Below, in pieces: positions 16,930-28,300 of a stretch of DNA of 64,000 nucleotides. Made by a program: the position numbers and the translations under genes. The notes under the pieces were generated by a model. The model saw nothing but the letters and a program-made list of their open reading frames with translations. It did not search any database and had not been told where the DNA came from. Each line of letters starts with the position of its first letter. Position 1 is the stretch's first letter. This DNA comes from Dinochytrium kinnereticum (lineage: Eukaryota; Chytridiomycota; Chytridiomycetes; Chytridiales; Chytridiaceae), in NCBI GenBank assembly GCA_027604005.1, contig JADGJT010000027.1:37538-101537 (forward strand). Direction: 5' to 3'.

Positions 16930-19900
16930 ATGTATGCGTCACTGGAGACTGCAGAGACCCTACATCCTTCCCGGAGTGAGAGCCTTGAGTCTCTTTCCAC
17001 CGTCGTGAGCTCGGACGATGGACGAATGATGAACCACACCCCCGATACTGCATCTGGAGCTGTAAAGGGCGCTTGGAGCGGGGCGGTTAAAGGCGAAGGA
17101 ATGATTTCACCCGTCAAGGCACCCATCGTGGCATCCTCTTCCGCCTCAAACCATCCCAACAACTCACCATTCATGATTCATTCCCCTTTACGCAGCAACA
17201 ACAACCACTCCATCCATCCTAACCACATACATGATACATCAGCCTGCTCGTCGTCTTCATCGCCTGTTTCCGCACAGCCTGGCTCCCTGCTCTCATCTTC
17301 TGCTTCCCATGCATTGCCATCCACACCTCCTAGGCGCATGCTATCCTCCACCCAGTTTTCTGCCATGCCGAGAAAGGATGGCTCTCCCGCCAACTCATTT
17401 ACTTGCGGCCCTCCGGCTTTGCTGGAGAGTTCATACCCGGCGGACAGTATGGAGTCGAATGGCAGCGCTTTCTTTGTGTTTTCAACTGAATCGTTAGCGA
17501 GCCACAATATGGCATCTGAGCGTATGACGCCGACGTCGGCTACATCTTCCTTGGCCACTCCCATGCAACCTGAGGCCGATTTCAAGTGGGAAGATGAGGG
17601 TGCGGTTAAGGGGACCCATGGCGGTGGGATGGTCACTCCTTCGTTTGCTAGAGGAGATGGGGAGGATATAGCTCTGTCCCCTACCTCACCGTGCCCAGAG
17701 GGAGGGTTATGTTCTGAATTCTTGGCGCATGCCCAGCATGATGCTCGCGTGACGCTTTGGTGTCATGATGGTCGACACGCTCCGAATGGGACTGATGTCT
17801 TTCCGTCTTCACCTGTTAAGCTGTCCTCGGGGTCTTTAGTTTCCAAGTGGCATCCTATTGCTGGAGAGGACACGTCAGCAGTATTTGAGTCTTTAACTCA
17901 GTCTTCTCCGCTTCAGGCTCAAGGTGCTGAGTTGGCGACGTCGGATGGACGTTTGACGGCTGATCAGGTTGACCCACCTACTGTTTTTATGGAGATTGAG
18001 AGCGAGCCATGCGGAGAGGATGATGGAACTACTGGAGTGTTGCCTTTATCTGTCGCTTCTTCGTCATCGTCTGGATTGACTCTTTTGACGTCGTTGGAGG
18101 CGTCGGAGATGGAGGGATCCAGTGAAGGGGAAGCGATGATGGAAGTTGTTATGGAGCGTGATGCTGAGGAAAATGAGCAGCTGATCCAAAATGATTGCCA
18201 AGCTTCGGGGATGGAGGCAACACCTTTGTCTGAGCGGACGGACGACTCTTTGGTTGGGGTGGGAAGCGAGCCGTCTACCAGCCTTCAGTTCAATGAGAGA
18301 GCAAGATTTGGTGGGCTTGTTGGCGCTGCCGCTTGCTCCCATGCTCAGCAACCTCAGCATTACTCATCTTTGTCGTTTCAGAACATGTTGTTTCGGCGGC
18401 GGCGTGCGGCGTCTTCCCCTCTTGCAATTCTGACGTCAACCACCAACACCACCGCCACCACCACCACAATATCGAAACCTGCTGTTTTGACTCTCCAAGA
18501 TCTCCCATCAGAGGTCTTGGCCTCTATCTTGCTTTTCCTGCCAAACCCGACTGTCCTCTGCCTCGTCCACAAATTTTTCCACCGCCTGCTCATGAGAGAC
18601 GCGGTGGTGGTCGCGCGGTGGCTGATTGAGCACAATCACACTGTCCCACGACTCTGGGGGCCCTCCTCTTTTTCGCCTTTGTCACCTGTTTCGATCAAAC
18701 GGTCTTTGTCGGTTTCCGGGGCTGTTTCGGATGATCTGAGACCGGTTCTGCCTTCTCACCCTCTGTTGGCTTGTTTGAAGCATCCCACGAGGCACAAGGT
18801 GTTTAGGGTTGTGCCTGAGGCCGCGCGGTGTATGCTTTGGATGGCGCCGAGGACTTCGAGGTATGATTTGCAGAGGATTCATCGGAGGGCTGTTGCGTCG
18901 GATCGGGGGTTGTATGCTGTTGCGGATATTGTTTCGTTGAGGGCTTTTGAGTTGTTTGGGTGAGTGCGTTTTTTTTTTTTTTTTTATTTGGTTACTTTGC
19001 ATTGGGTTTTATATAGTTTCTTATTGGTTGTCTTCTTTTTCGTAGGAGTTCTGTGGCCAACACTGTGTCGATGGGACAAGCTGCGGCTTATCGGCCATTA
19101 CTACCACTGAGCGAGGGAGGCACTACCAACGCACCGCCATCACTTCCCCCACCCCCACTTCACGGATACCATTTTGACGCTTCAGTGCCTGTGGTCTCCT
19201 CGCTCTTTTCCCCTGTTCCGATGATGGTTGACCCCCCAAACATGGGTTACATTGCACCTGCGGCAGAATGGACCCCCCCCCCCCCCGCTCTTCAGTCGAC
19301 GCCGACTGTGGACGACCGACGAGCGCTTTTGGATGCGGCTGTGGGTGGGGATTCTGCCACGGTCGGTGTGCTGATTGATGCGTGTGCACTGGGATTGGAC
19401 GCTCGGGTTGTCTCGGAGGCGTTTGCGAGGGCTTGGGACCGTCGTGACCCTGGAATGCTGTGTGGGCCGGATGGGTGGTTGTGGCCGAGATGTCAGAGTT
19501 CGCGATGGTTGGTGCTTGAGCGGCTTGCGAGGGAGGATGAAGATCACGCTGTGAATGCTTTGGCGGGAGCCATGGATGTTGTTGTTCAAGGGGTTGGTGG
19601 GACGGCTGATGGGATGGGGGGCTTTGAGGAAGGTGGTGGGGATGCGGCTGCGTCGGTTGCCGCGGCTGCTGTTGCTGTTGCTAATATTTTCTCGCCTGGA
19701 TCTGTGGGGATGCAGGATACGGCAGAGGCTGGGAGTGTTGGAATTGGGGTTGTTGGGACTATATCTAGGATTCTGGAGGAGGCTGTCGCTGAGGAGGCTG
19801 TTGCGAGGGAGCGGCAGAGGGTGCTTCGAAAGGGGAGGCTTATGGAGCTGGATGGCGAAGGAGGGTGTAGGAGGATGGAGTCGTGCAGGCTTCATGGAGG

Positions 19901-21411
19901 GAAGGGGAGGTGGGGAACGCTTTCGACGACGATATCGACCTCCACTGGGGCTTGGATGAGCCGAAGGCCTTTCTTGGATAGGGCTTTGGACGCTGTCGTT
20001 GCTTGTGGATCTGCGAGAGCGGTGACTCTTGTGCTTGCTCACCGACCTCGGATTTACCCGAGACATTTGACTGCGGCTTTGGATCGCGGAAGCATTCATA
20101 TCTTTTGCATGCTTGTTTCGTTTGGAGGAGATACTTCTTGGCCGGAGGATCCTGTGCTCTCTAGGTACATTCGACGTCCACCGTCTGATTTTGTGGCGGG
20201 GGTTTGCTGGCGACATGCCTTTTCTTGTGGGGCGCCATTGACGTTGAGGAGATGGGAGGCGGCCGTTCGACTTGGACCGAGGGCGACGACCGCTTGCCTG
20301 GATGCCTGGGCTTCTCGGGAGCTTGCTAGAGCGTCGACCGGTCCACTTTTGGGGAGGAATCAGGGTGGACCCAAGTTTGATCCCACAAGGTATTTTGGGG
20401 TTGGGTTTAGGATTGGAGGGCCGGAAGTGATTCGAGTGCTTTCGGATACTGTTGACGCGAGTTTTGAGAGTGGAGATGCGCTTGCTGCTGCGTCGTTGGG
20501 GGATTCTAGGGCGTTGCAGTATTGTATGGAGGTTGGTGAGGTGCTTGCTGAGGCGCTTAGGGATGGGGATAGGGATAGGGTTGGGGATTTGCTGGATGCT
20601 GGGGCGCTTGTCTTGGATGATGCGTTGTTTTATTCTGCTGCCATTGCTGANNNNNNNNNNTTTTTTTGTTTTTTTTTTTTGGCCTTTGGTGGATGCCAAA
20701 TATTAATGACTTTTTTTTTTTTTTTTTTTGGGCCAGGTGACTGGGATGAATGGCCAACCGCCGCCCGATGCTACCGCCGCATTCTTGTTCAACAACGCCT
20801 CCGCCTGCCGATTCCCTCCCGCGAGGCCCTCACGAACCTCCCGATTGGAGTCGTGACGGAAGCCCTTCTCTGCTCGCTCCAAGCGACCCGCCCACTGTGC
20901 GACCCGAGATCGGCCACCGTTTATGCGAGATACCAGAGGAGACGACACCCGAATGCTGCTGGGATAAGGATTAATCTTGTCCCGGTTTTGGAGGGGGATG
21001 TGAGCTTTAGGGTTGTTGCGAGCGCTATGCAGAGTTTGAAAAGGTTGCTTGCTGTCTGTGATGATCCGGCTTACCCTGGGGAGGCTTATTGGTAAGGAAT
21101 ACTTCTTTTTTTAGGTTCTGTCCCCACCCCCCCCCACCCCCTCTTCTCTCTTCTTCCTTCTTGCCTGAAGCAAGATAGCTGATTTACGCTCTGTTTTCCC
21201 CTAGCTTTATTAAGGGTATGCTGCAGTTTGGATTGAGAGATAAGAATCTGTTAAGAGATGAGGATGAATGTGAGTTTCTTTACCCTTTTGAGTTGATCCG
21301 GGCATTGAGAACTGTCGATTTACTAACTTGGCTCCTTTCTTCCTTGTCAAACCAGTTTTCCTGCCCGATGATGAATGGGACGAGGTGGCCGCGGCCCTCA
21401 TGGCGCCATAG
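16930..21411 (+). CDS. F-box protein with long disordered N-terminus and ankyrin-like repeats
   Basis: Predicted SCF ubiquitin-ligase substrate adaptor. Exons: 16930-18959, 19046 to an end inside or beside the N-gap at about 20650, 20737-21091, 21205-21269 and 21356-21411. The first 510 residues are Ser/Thr/Pro/His-rich and disordered. The F-box follows (LTLQDLPSEVLASILLFLPN, near residues 520-560). After it come helical segments with ankyrin-like signatures, for example RRALLDAAVGGDSATVGVLI and RGSIHIFCMLVSFGG, and later RVGDLLDAGALVLDDALF, a layout I know from chytrid F-box/ankyrin proteins. It ends EWDEVAAALMAP. The 10-N gap hides the donor of exon 2, so a few residues there are unknown. 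The substrate is not predictable. The ATG at 16930 is the first in frame; an upstream non-coding exon is possible. Confidence 0.85.
20651..20660. other. 10-base assembly gap
   Basis: Ten N characters at the end of the second coding exon of the F-box/ankyrin gene, followed directly by T-runs. The T-run probably caused the break, and the true intron length is unknown. Confidence 0.99.
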
Positions 21412-22172
21412 TTTACACGTGAAGACGTTTTTACCACAGCCCCCTTTGATCTTTTGTGAAAAATCGTGCTCCACGGTTTCACTGTTGTTGTATCCTTTTT
21501 TTTTTTTTTGCGTTTGCTTGTTTTTGTTCTTTGACCTCGTGCTATTTTGCTTTTTGCTTTTTGCTTTTTTTTTCTTCTTCTCTCTTTTTCTGAAAGAAAT
21601 ATTTGGTTTTAATTTTTGACTGGGTTGGTTGCGGTTGTGGGGCGTTGAGGAGGTGTTGTAGCGGCTTTCCTTCTTTCGTTTTTTTCTTTCTTCTTTCTTG
21701 TTAGACCTCGTAGATTTATGCTCCTTTTGTGATTCTCCGATCATTGGTTTCGAGTGGGGAAGATGGTGTTTTTTTTTTTTAATTGAGAGTTTGCATTTGC
21801 AAATGCGGTTGGTTGTTTTGTTTTGTTTTTTGTATGTGTTTTCTCTGATTTACGAGTGCATGTTTGTTTGTTGTTTGTTCTTCTCCCTCTCTTCTCATCT
21901 TATCATGTTTCGCCTTTGCTCATCTTCTTCCTTTTTTTTTCTTCTTCTTACTGAAGATGGTTGTTGTTTTTTTTTTTGCCAGCTTCAGACTTTGGGGGAT
22001 ATTTTATTCCCTTCCTTCCTTTTCTTGTAAGTTTTTTCTTCTTTTTCTGAGGTTTGAGTGTGATGGTTTGAATTATAAAGTTCCCTTTTTGATGGGTCTC
22101 CATAATCCGTAGAGTGTTGGTTTTAGACTGGTCCAATGCTTTCAGATTTCTTTCTCTTGACAAACACATAAA
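21412..22172. other. T-rich intergenic region
   Basis: This stretch has many T-runs of 8-14 bases and no believable gene on either strand. It holds the 3' flank of the F-box/ankyrin gene and the promoter of the F-box/WD40 gene. I see no clear TATA box. Possible poly(A) sites cannot be told apart from background T/A-richness. Confidence 0.6.
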
Positions 22173-24137
22173 ATGAGGACGACACAGGTTGATCCCCTCA
22201 CCGCCCTCCCACCGGAACTTGCCTTGCTGATCCTCCAGCTGCTGACCCCCACCGACCTCCACATCCTTTCTCAAATCTCCCGCTCCTGGCGCCGTCTCTC
22301 TTTCCAAGACAAGCTCTGGCGTCCCCACTGCGATGCTGCCAACTTTGGAAACCCCAACCCCTCATGGACACTCCTCACTGGCCGCCCGTCCCGCAAGATC
22401 CCATCCCTCCGAGACCACTACTGGACGCGAATAAAAGTTTTGCGTAATTGGAGGAGAGGAAGAGCGAGGAGGTGTAAGGTTGAGGGGGCTCATGAGGATG
22501 TTGTGCTTGGTGTTGGGGCGTACACTGAGAGCGGGGTGTTGACTTGCGCGAGTGGGAGTAGGGATGGGGAGGTGAAGATTTTTGCGGTGCATTCGAGGTA
22601 TTCGAAGGGGTTGGTGAGGTTTTTACCGCATGAGGGGAAGGCTGTGAGTTGTGTTTGGGTTTCGGGGGCGGAGGTTGTGACGGGATCTTATGATGGATTT
22701 GTGTCGGTGGGGAGGTTTATCTTTTTTTTTCTTCTTTTTCTTCTTGCTTTGGTGTGGGTGGGTTGAGAAAAATGATGAGGGTTAAGAGGCTTATTTGTTT
22801 GTCTTTTTTTTTTTTTTTCTTCTGCTTTTTGGGATTGAAGGTTTGGACGAGGGGTTGGACTCCGAATGGCATTGAACTGGAGCCCAAACTCAAGCGAAGG
22901 TACCCGAATGATTCGTCCGTCACGACCATACGCGTCAAGAAGCATCTTATCAGCAGCGGCACGGATTCAGGAAAGGTGTACCTATGGTCCAATGACACTG
23001 CATCTCCCTCACACACCACGCCCGTCGCCACCTACATGGTCGGAAACGATTCTGAGACGCCTGTTTTAATTGGATCAGTTGATTTCAACGACTATGCTGT
23101 GTGCGCTGGCACCTCTCAGCCGTCCGTTGTGATATGGAGCAGGTCAGCAGAAGCTGTTTGGGTATTGGAGCATCATTCTATGCCCGTTTCGTGTGTTAGA
23201 ATGGTGGATTCTGGATGGATTGTGAGCGGATCGGATGATGGGACTGGTGCTGTTTTGGGGGTTGAGTGGAGGGAAGTTCACGCGAGTAAACCTGTTTTTA
23301 GACGTGCTTTGAAGGGACATACGGCGGGGGTTCGGTGTCTTGAGGTTCGGGATGAGTTTGTGGTGACGGGATCTTATGATCATGTAGTGTGCTTATTGTC
23401 TCCTTCTTTTTTTTTTTTTTCTGGAAGGGTTGGCTCGCCGTTCTTATTTTTGTTTTCCTTTTTCCATATGAACACTTTATTATCACGGTAGACCATTATC
23501 CTGTGGAGCCTTACCTCCGGCACCCGCATCACTACCTTTCAAGGCCATAAGGGGGACGTGAACGCCATTGACTGCACCGAGGACGCCATCGTCTCGGTAT
23601 CGGACGACCGATCGATTCGGGCATGGGATTTTCGTCACCCCCAAAAGTTCTCCTCATCCTCGTTAACTGCTTTGTCTTCCTCGACGAGTACAGTAAAATC
23701 TTTTGAGTTTAAGAAGGGTGGATGTAAGTGGATAGAAGAGGCTCGGTATGTGCTTTCGCGGTCGGCGGGGTGTAGCTTAGGGGTTGTTGAGCTTTTTGAG
23801 AGGGTTTGTGGGAGGGCTGGAGCGGGCATAACGTAGGTTTTTGTGTTTGTTTTCTTTTTGCGGGTTTTAAATGCGTTTCTTTTTAACAAAGGATTTTTTT
23901 TTTTTTTTTTTTTTTGTTGTTGTTGTTTGTTTGCTGTGTAGACGGGAGGACCTTGTGGCGTTCAAGAATGAGATACGAAAGGAGGCGATGAAAGGGATTG
24001 ATGCGGTCTTTGGAGTGGCCATGACCGATGGGGGTGGAAAAGGTCGCCGGAAGGGGTCTAAGGGATTCTTGGTGACCCTTATGCCTGGAAAGGGATACCC
24101 TGAGGATAATTCTGAGGTTGATGTTGTGGATGAATGA
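22173..24137 (+). CDS. F-box/WD40-repeat protein
   Basis: Predicted SCF adaptor: the F-box binds Skp1 and the WD40 propeller binds the substrate. Four exons: 22173-22706, 22841-23393, 23492-23832 and 23942-24137. The F-box is at the very N-terminus (LTALPPELALLILQLLTPTD, then ILSQISRSWRRLSFQDKLW). Repeats follow with WD-like ends: TCASGSRDGEVKIF, VVTGSYDGFVSVW (across intron 1), ISSGTDSGKVYLW, AGTSQPSVVIW, VSGSDDG, VTGSYDHTIILW (across intron 2) and VSVSDDRSIRAWD. That is about seven blades, enough for a closed propeller. A lysine-rich C-terminal tail follows. Introns 1 and 2 fall inside repeats and restore the YDG/YDH...W motif precisely, which supports the splice sites. The target is unknown. 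Confidence 0.92.
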
Positions 24138-24898
24138 GAGATAAAATTAAAGTAAAGAGCTGGCCTTTTTTCTTTAGAATGAATGGTGATGGAACATCAT
24201 TCTTTTGTCGTTCATCGCTGCAAACACGCAAACACTGACGTAAAGCGAACGAAAGGAAAGTTATCAGCAGGCGATATCCCTTTCCATCTCAATCGCAGTG
24301 TCTAAACTACTCTTGATCGTCAGTGAGCAAATCCCCCAAACAGCGCCGTGCATACAAGAGTGCAGCGGAGTCCGACGCTTGGGATATGCCGCACGAGGAT
24401 GAACACGGGCCACGGGCAGAGTCCACCCTTGACACGAGATGATTTACACGGCAAGGGGCCGGTCGCCGACGCGTCCTTTCCCTCCTCTGCGCGTGGGGTC
24501 GACGCGCTTCTGTTTGGCTTTTTGGAGGCGCCGCTGCACAGGCAAAAGCTTTTTCAAACAAAAATAAACATTTCAAAACAGCCAATTGGATACGGTGCTG
24601 TCACACCATCCTGGCGACGACTCGCAGGATCCCTCCTCACCTGCGTGCCGCTGCCCGTCATCCATCCATCCATTCATTCATTCATTCCTTCATCCATTCC
24701 TTCATCCATTCATCCGTCCATCCATCCATCGACTTCAGGCCGTCATCCATCCCATCCACATCTCTCCGTCCATCCATCTGCCCACTGCCCTCAGCTCCGC
24801 CTCCCGCCTTATCCACATTGCCCCGCACATCTCTCCACCCAAAGAGCAGCTAGGTGTATTGTCAAGAGCCAGGGACCTGGAGAAGGCCTGCTGTGTGT
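24138..24898. other. Intergenic region and repeat-rich leader
   Basis: No gene recognised. The left half is the 3' flank of the F-box/WD40 gene and the right half the promoter and leader of the next gene. CATTC/CATCC repeats occupy 24658-24770. The start codon of the next gene is not certain, so part of this stretch could be coding. Confidence 0.5.
24658..24775 (+). repeat. CATCC/CATTC microsatellite
   Basis: Tandem CATC, CATT and CATTCCTTC units with a few changes, continuing as scattered CATCC to about 24775. It lies about 120-240 bp upstream of the likely start of the PSAP/PPxY membrane gene and resembles the leader repeats at 16.1-16.2 kb and 47.9 kb. Confidence 0.85.
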
Positions 24899-27519
24899 AT
24901 GCCCTTTCATCATCCAGCTACCGGCGGCGGCGGCGGTAGCGTTTTGGGACTTGTTGGACAGCAACGTCACAGTTTACCAACTTCTCCATTCCTGAACCAC
25001 CATCCATCTCCTCCAATCACACCCTCTCCCTCTTCCTCTAGGCCCGATCACCATCCCACCTTGGTGAAGCTTCGGGAATCATTGACACCGTCTCAACACC
25101 ACTCACCTCTGAAACCATCATCATCGCAACCACCTTTGCCGAATCTGTTTGCCAAGTCCTCTGTCTTTGATCCTACGGACCCTGTTACGGATATGGAAGA
25201 TCCAGTTCTCTTTGACGACGGGCAAAGGATAAAATCACTCTTTAGCGCTATTGCCGTCGCCAAGGAGGTTGGCTCTGCACAAAATACTGGTGGGGATGGC
25301 TCACTCATTAGCCACTGGCCTGCCCAGCATGGGAGCCCGTCCATTGTGAATGAAGATGGAATCAATCCCTTTCTGGAATTCATGTCGTCCGATGAAAAGG
25401 GAGACGTAAATGCAGAGACCCTCGAGTTTGCGATTGCGAGGGCCGCTTCGATGGTGGCTATGGCGGTCGGTAACGACGATGATGAGATCCTGAAAAACAC
25501 ACCTCTGCTTTTCCCTCCCTCCATAACGGACAAAAACCCATTCCTCCCTCAACGAGACATGTCTGGAGCGTTTTCGCAGATTGTAAAGTTCAAGAAGAAC
25601 CCCTTTGTGTTTGGAGCTGGCGGACCCAATGGGATTGAGTCCTTTGGTAATGCTCCCGGAAGGGATAACTCGTCTGATGGTGGGATCTTCGCCGCTGGTG
25701 GTGGGATCAGACCAGATGGAAAGGATTCCGAACGCGATAAACCACCCCCCGATCTCCTTCCAAAGGTGCCTATGGTCGTTATAGTTGTTGGGAGCATTGC
25801 CCTTGTCTGTGTTCTGGTAGCCCTTGGATTTGTCCTTGGAAGAAGAACAAAAAGGAGAAGGAGGCAAAGGCGTAGAAGCGCTAATAATGATGAGGGGGGG
25901 GCTGAGGAAGAAGGTATGCTAAGGCATAAGAAGGGAGGTCCGGGTGGGGGTAGTGGAATTGGAAAGGTAAAAGGGAGGAGAAGACGGATGGCCAACAATG
26001 CAGTCAAGGTCGATCCACCACCCTTGGACCTTATTCGGCGTACCAACGCTGTGTCGAGATGGGCGGCGAGCCTGACAGGCTCCAACATCAGTAGCGATAG
26101 GTCAGCCGCATCTGAGGCAGAGAGACGAAGACAAGATGCGCGAACAGCTGGTAATCGTGGACGCACTCAGCGAAGCGCCGGACGCCGCGATCACGACGAG
26201 GGAGACGATGACTCGTCATCCTCCATGGATGAGCATGTGGACATTTACGATGATTCTCTGGAAGAGGACGAGGAGTCGCCCGCTGGTCGGGCCACCAGCA
26301 AGAGTTCCATTCGCAAGCACCTTTATGACCCCGCTTCCTCCAAACATCGAGATTCACTTGTCCTTACCGCCTCTGGGCCCTCTGGTCCGCCTTCGTCATC
26401 TATCGTCTCCGCGTCCCTTCGCGGCTCTCCTCCCTCTTCTTCAACTTCTCGGACGGTGCCCGAGCCATCCGCTCCGCCATTGCTTTTCTCGCTGTGGGAT
26501 TATGTCCTTGGTGGGGGTGCGCCACCGCCTCGATACGATAGGGAGGCTGGGCTTGCGTTAGATCCTGCTGGGATTGAGAAGGCGGGAGACCCAGCCTTGT
26601 TTCTCGTAGGGAGGGAGGATTCTACTCGGAGTAAGGGATCTGGAAGGGGTGATGATGATCCTGAGTGTGATGCCGAGGGGGAGAAAGTGTCTTTTTCTCC
26701 GATTCGGAGAGGGGCCTCGTCATCAGAGACGAGATCTAATTTCCAGACGCACAGGCTTGCTTCTTCAACACGACCGCAACCTGTTCGCCAAATGTCTCTT
26801 CAGAAAAAGGAATCTTCTTCTCCTTCCCCCATGAACATTGTCACGCCATTGCCTCTCTATCCACCCGCACATGGTCCCATCCCTCTCCTCTCCTCTACAG
26901 CGCCTATCGAGCCTTCTGCACCTCCTCAACCATTTGATCAAACATGGGAAGACCAACAAGACGTTTACTTCCCTTCCGCACCTTCACCGACCTCCTCTAT
27001 GCCCGCCCCTCCGCCCGCTTATACCTCAATACGGTCCGGTGCGCCTCGGTCTGAAGTGTTTCGGGTTGCTGATGGGACCGTTGCTTCGGCTCCTGGGGCG
27101 GAAGCTTGGGAGAGGAGGGTGAGAAGCGGAAGGGAATCGGTTCTGTCAATGGGGAGAGGCGTTGGGGAGTGGGTTGGAATACCCGCGTGGACGATTGAAG
27201 ATGAGATGAGGGAAGAAGAGGAGGGTGAGGAGGAGGTTGATGCGGCGGGGAAAGGGGGTGGTGGGGGGGTTACACGGTCTGAGAGTGCTGTATTGAGGAT
27301 GTTGGAGGAGTTACCGGTTGTCATAGGGGAGTTGGAGCCGTCACTTGGGAGTGAGGTAAGGGCTTCTTTCCTATTTTCGTATCTTTCTTCTCTTCTCTAC
27401 CATATCGTTGAGGCGTTTTGGAGCAGCTTCTAATCTCCCGTTGTTAACTCTAGCAACCAAATCGAAATCGCCGCGTCGTTATCCCATCTTCCCCGCGACT
27501 TGTTGCGGAGCCCATGTAG
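24899..27519 (+). CDS. Single-span membrane protein with PSAP and PPxY tail motifs
   Basis: I recognise no named family. Two exons: 24899-27355 and 27454-27519 (ending LVAEPM). One strong membrane span (VVIVVGSIALVCVLVALGFV, near 25770-25830) is followed at once by a very basic stop-transfer (RRTKRRRRQRRR), which places the long C-terminal part in the cytosol. That tail is disordered and acidic/Ser-rich and contains PSAP three times (EPSAPP near 26460 and 26910, FPSAPSP near 26968) and one PPxY (PPPAYT near 27010). PSAP binds the ESCRT-I subunit TSG101/Vps23 and PPxY binds NEDD4/Rsp5 WW domains, so an endosomal-sorting or ubiquitin-ligase adaptor role is a reasonable inference. No signal peptide is visible at the chosen ATG. 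An upstream exon or another start (an in-frame ATG at 24854) is possible. Confidence 0.8.
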
Positions 27520-28300
27520 GGCTTCACCGTCTTTGACAATGACCACTTTTCGCCCCTGCCCACCCCCTTTTTTTCGGACTCGTCCTTTATTGCACTCGTT
27601 GGATATTCCTTCCTGTAATTAAATATCCATGATGCATCACGTTTGTGTTTTCTCAGAGGTTCAGGCCGTGCCGGACACGCTCACTGTCTTCAGTTTATGC
27701 TTACTCTTTCAATTTTTTTTTTTTTATTCCCGACCTATGGCTTTTGGTTTTGGTTTGTTTTCTTGTATCTATTCATTTACCTTTTTTTCATAATCCCTCA
27801 GCATACGCTCCAGATGAGCAATCGGGGCGATCTACACCGTTTTCTCCCTTACCTTTTTTTTTTTATGCTCTTCTGTGGGGGTGCTTCATAAGAGCTTGTG
27901 TTGTTTTTTTCTCGTCTTGTCCCTCTTTGTGCGGGGAGAAGTACATTGCATGCTTATACCATCATTCGTATTCTTCGTGAACATGCATTGTGCTTTTATA
28001 GTTGTATGATAAATATCATCTTCCTTTTTACTTATGTGCAGGACTTTTTGGGTTCGTTGGTTTTCGCGAAAACAAAGTTCCACAGCCTTGGCCATCACCG
28101 TCACCTACTAAGCTAGCGCTGGCAAACTAAACGATCGCTGGCTCATAGACGATTTTTGACTGGCTTGAGATCTTTGTGTTGGTCGAGGAAAGACGGGAGG
28201 TGCGCCGTTCGGTGGAAGATCCAGCTGGCAGCTTCAATCGACCAATCGTAAATCACATTAAGTAACGACGGCTGAACAACCTCAGTGTGCATCAAGTGCC
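27520..28300. other. Intergenic region, no gene seen
   Basis: It contains T-rich 3' flank with runs near 27710-27725 and 27856, then the promoter of the metallopeptidase gene. Short open frames here have the T-rich composition of the background (Phe/Leu-rich translations) and are not supported. Confidence 0.55.

Noticed and set aside
19182..20699. 505-codon open frame antisense to the F-box/ankyrin gene
   Set aside because: It is the complement of a real coding exon; its Arg/Pro/Ser-rich translation reflects the other strand's codon use and it spans the N-gap.
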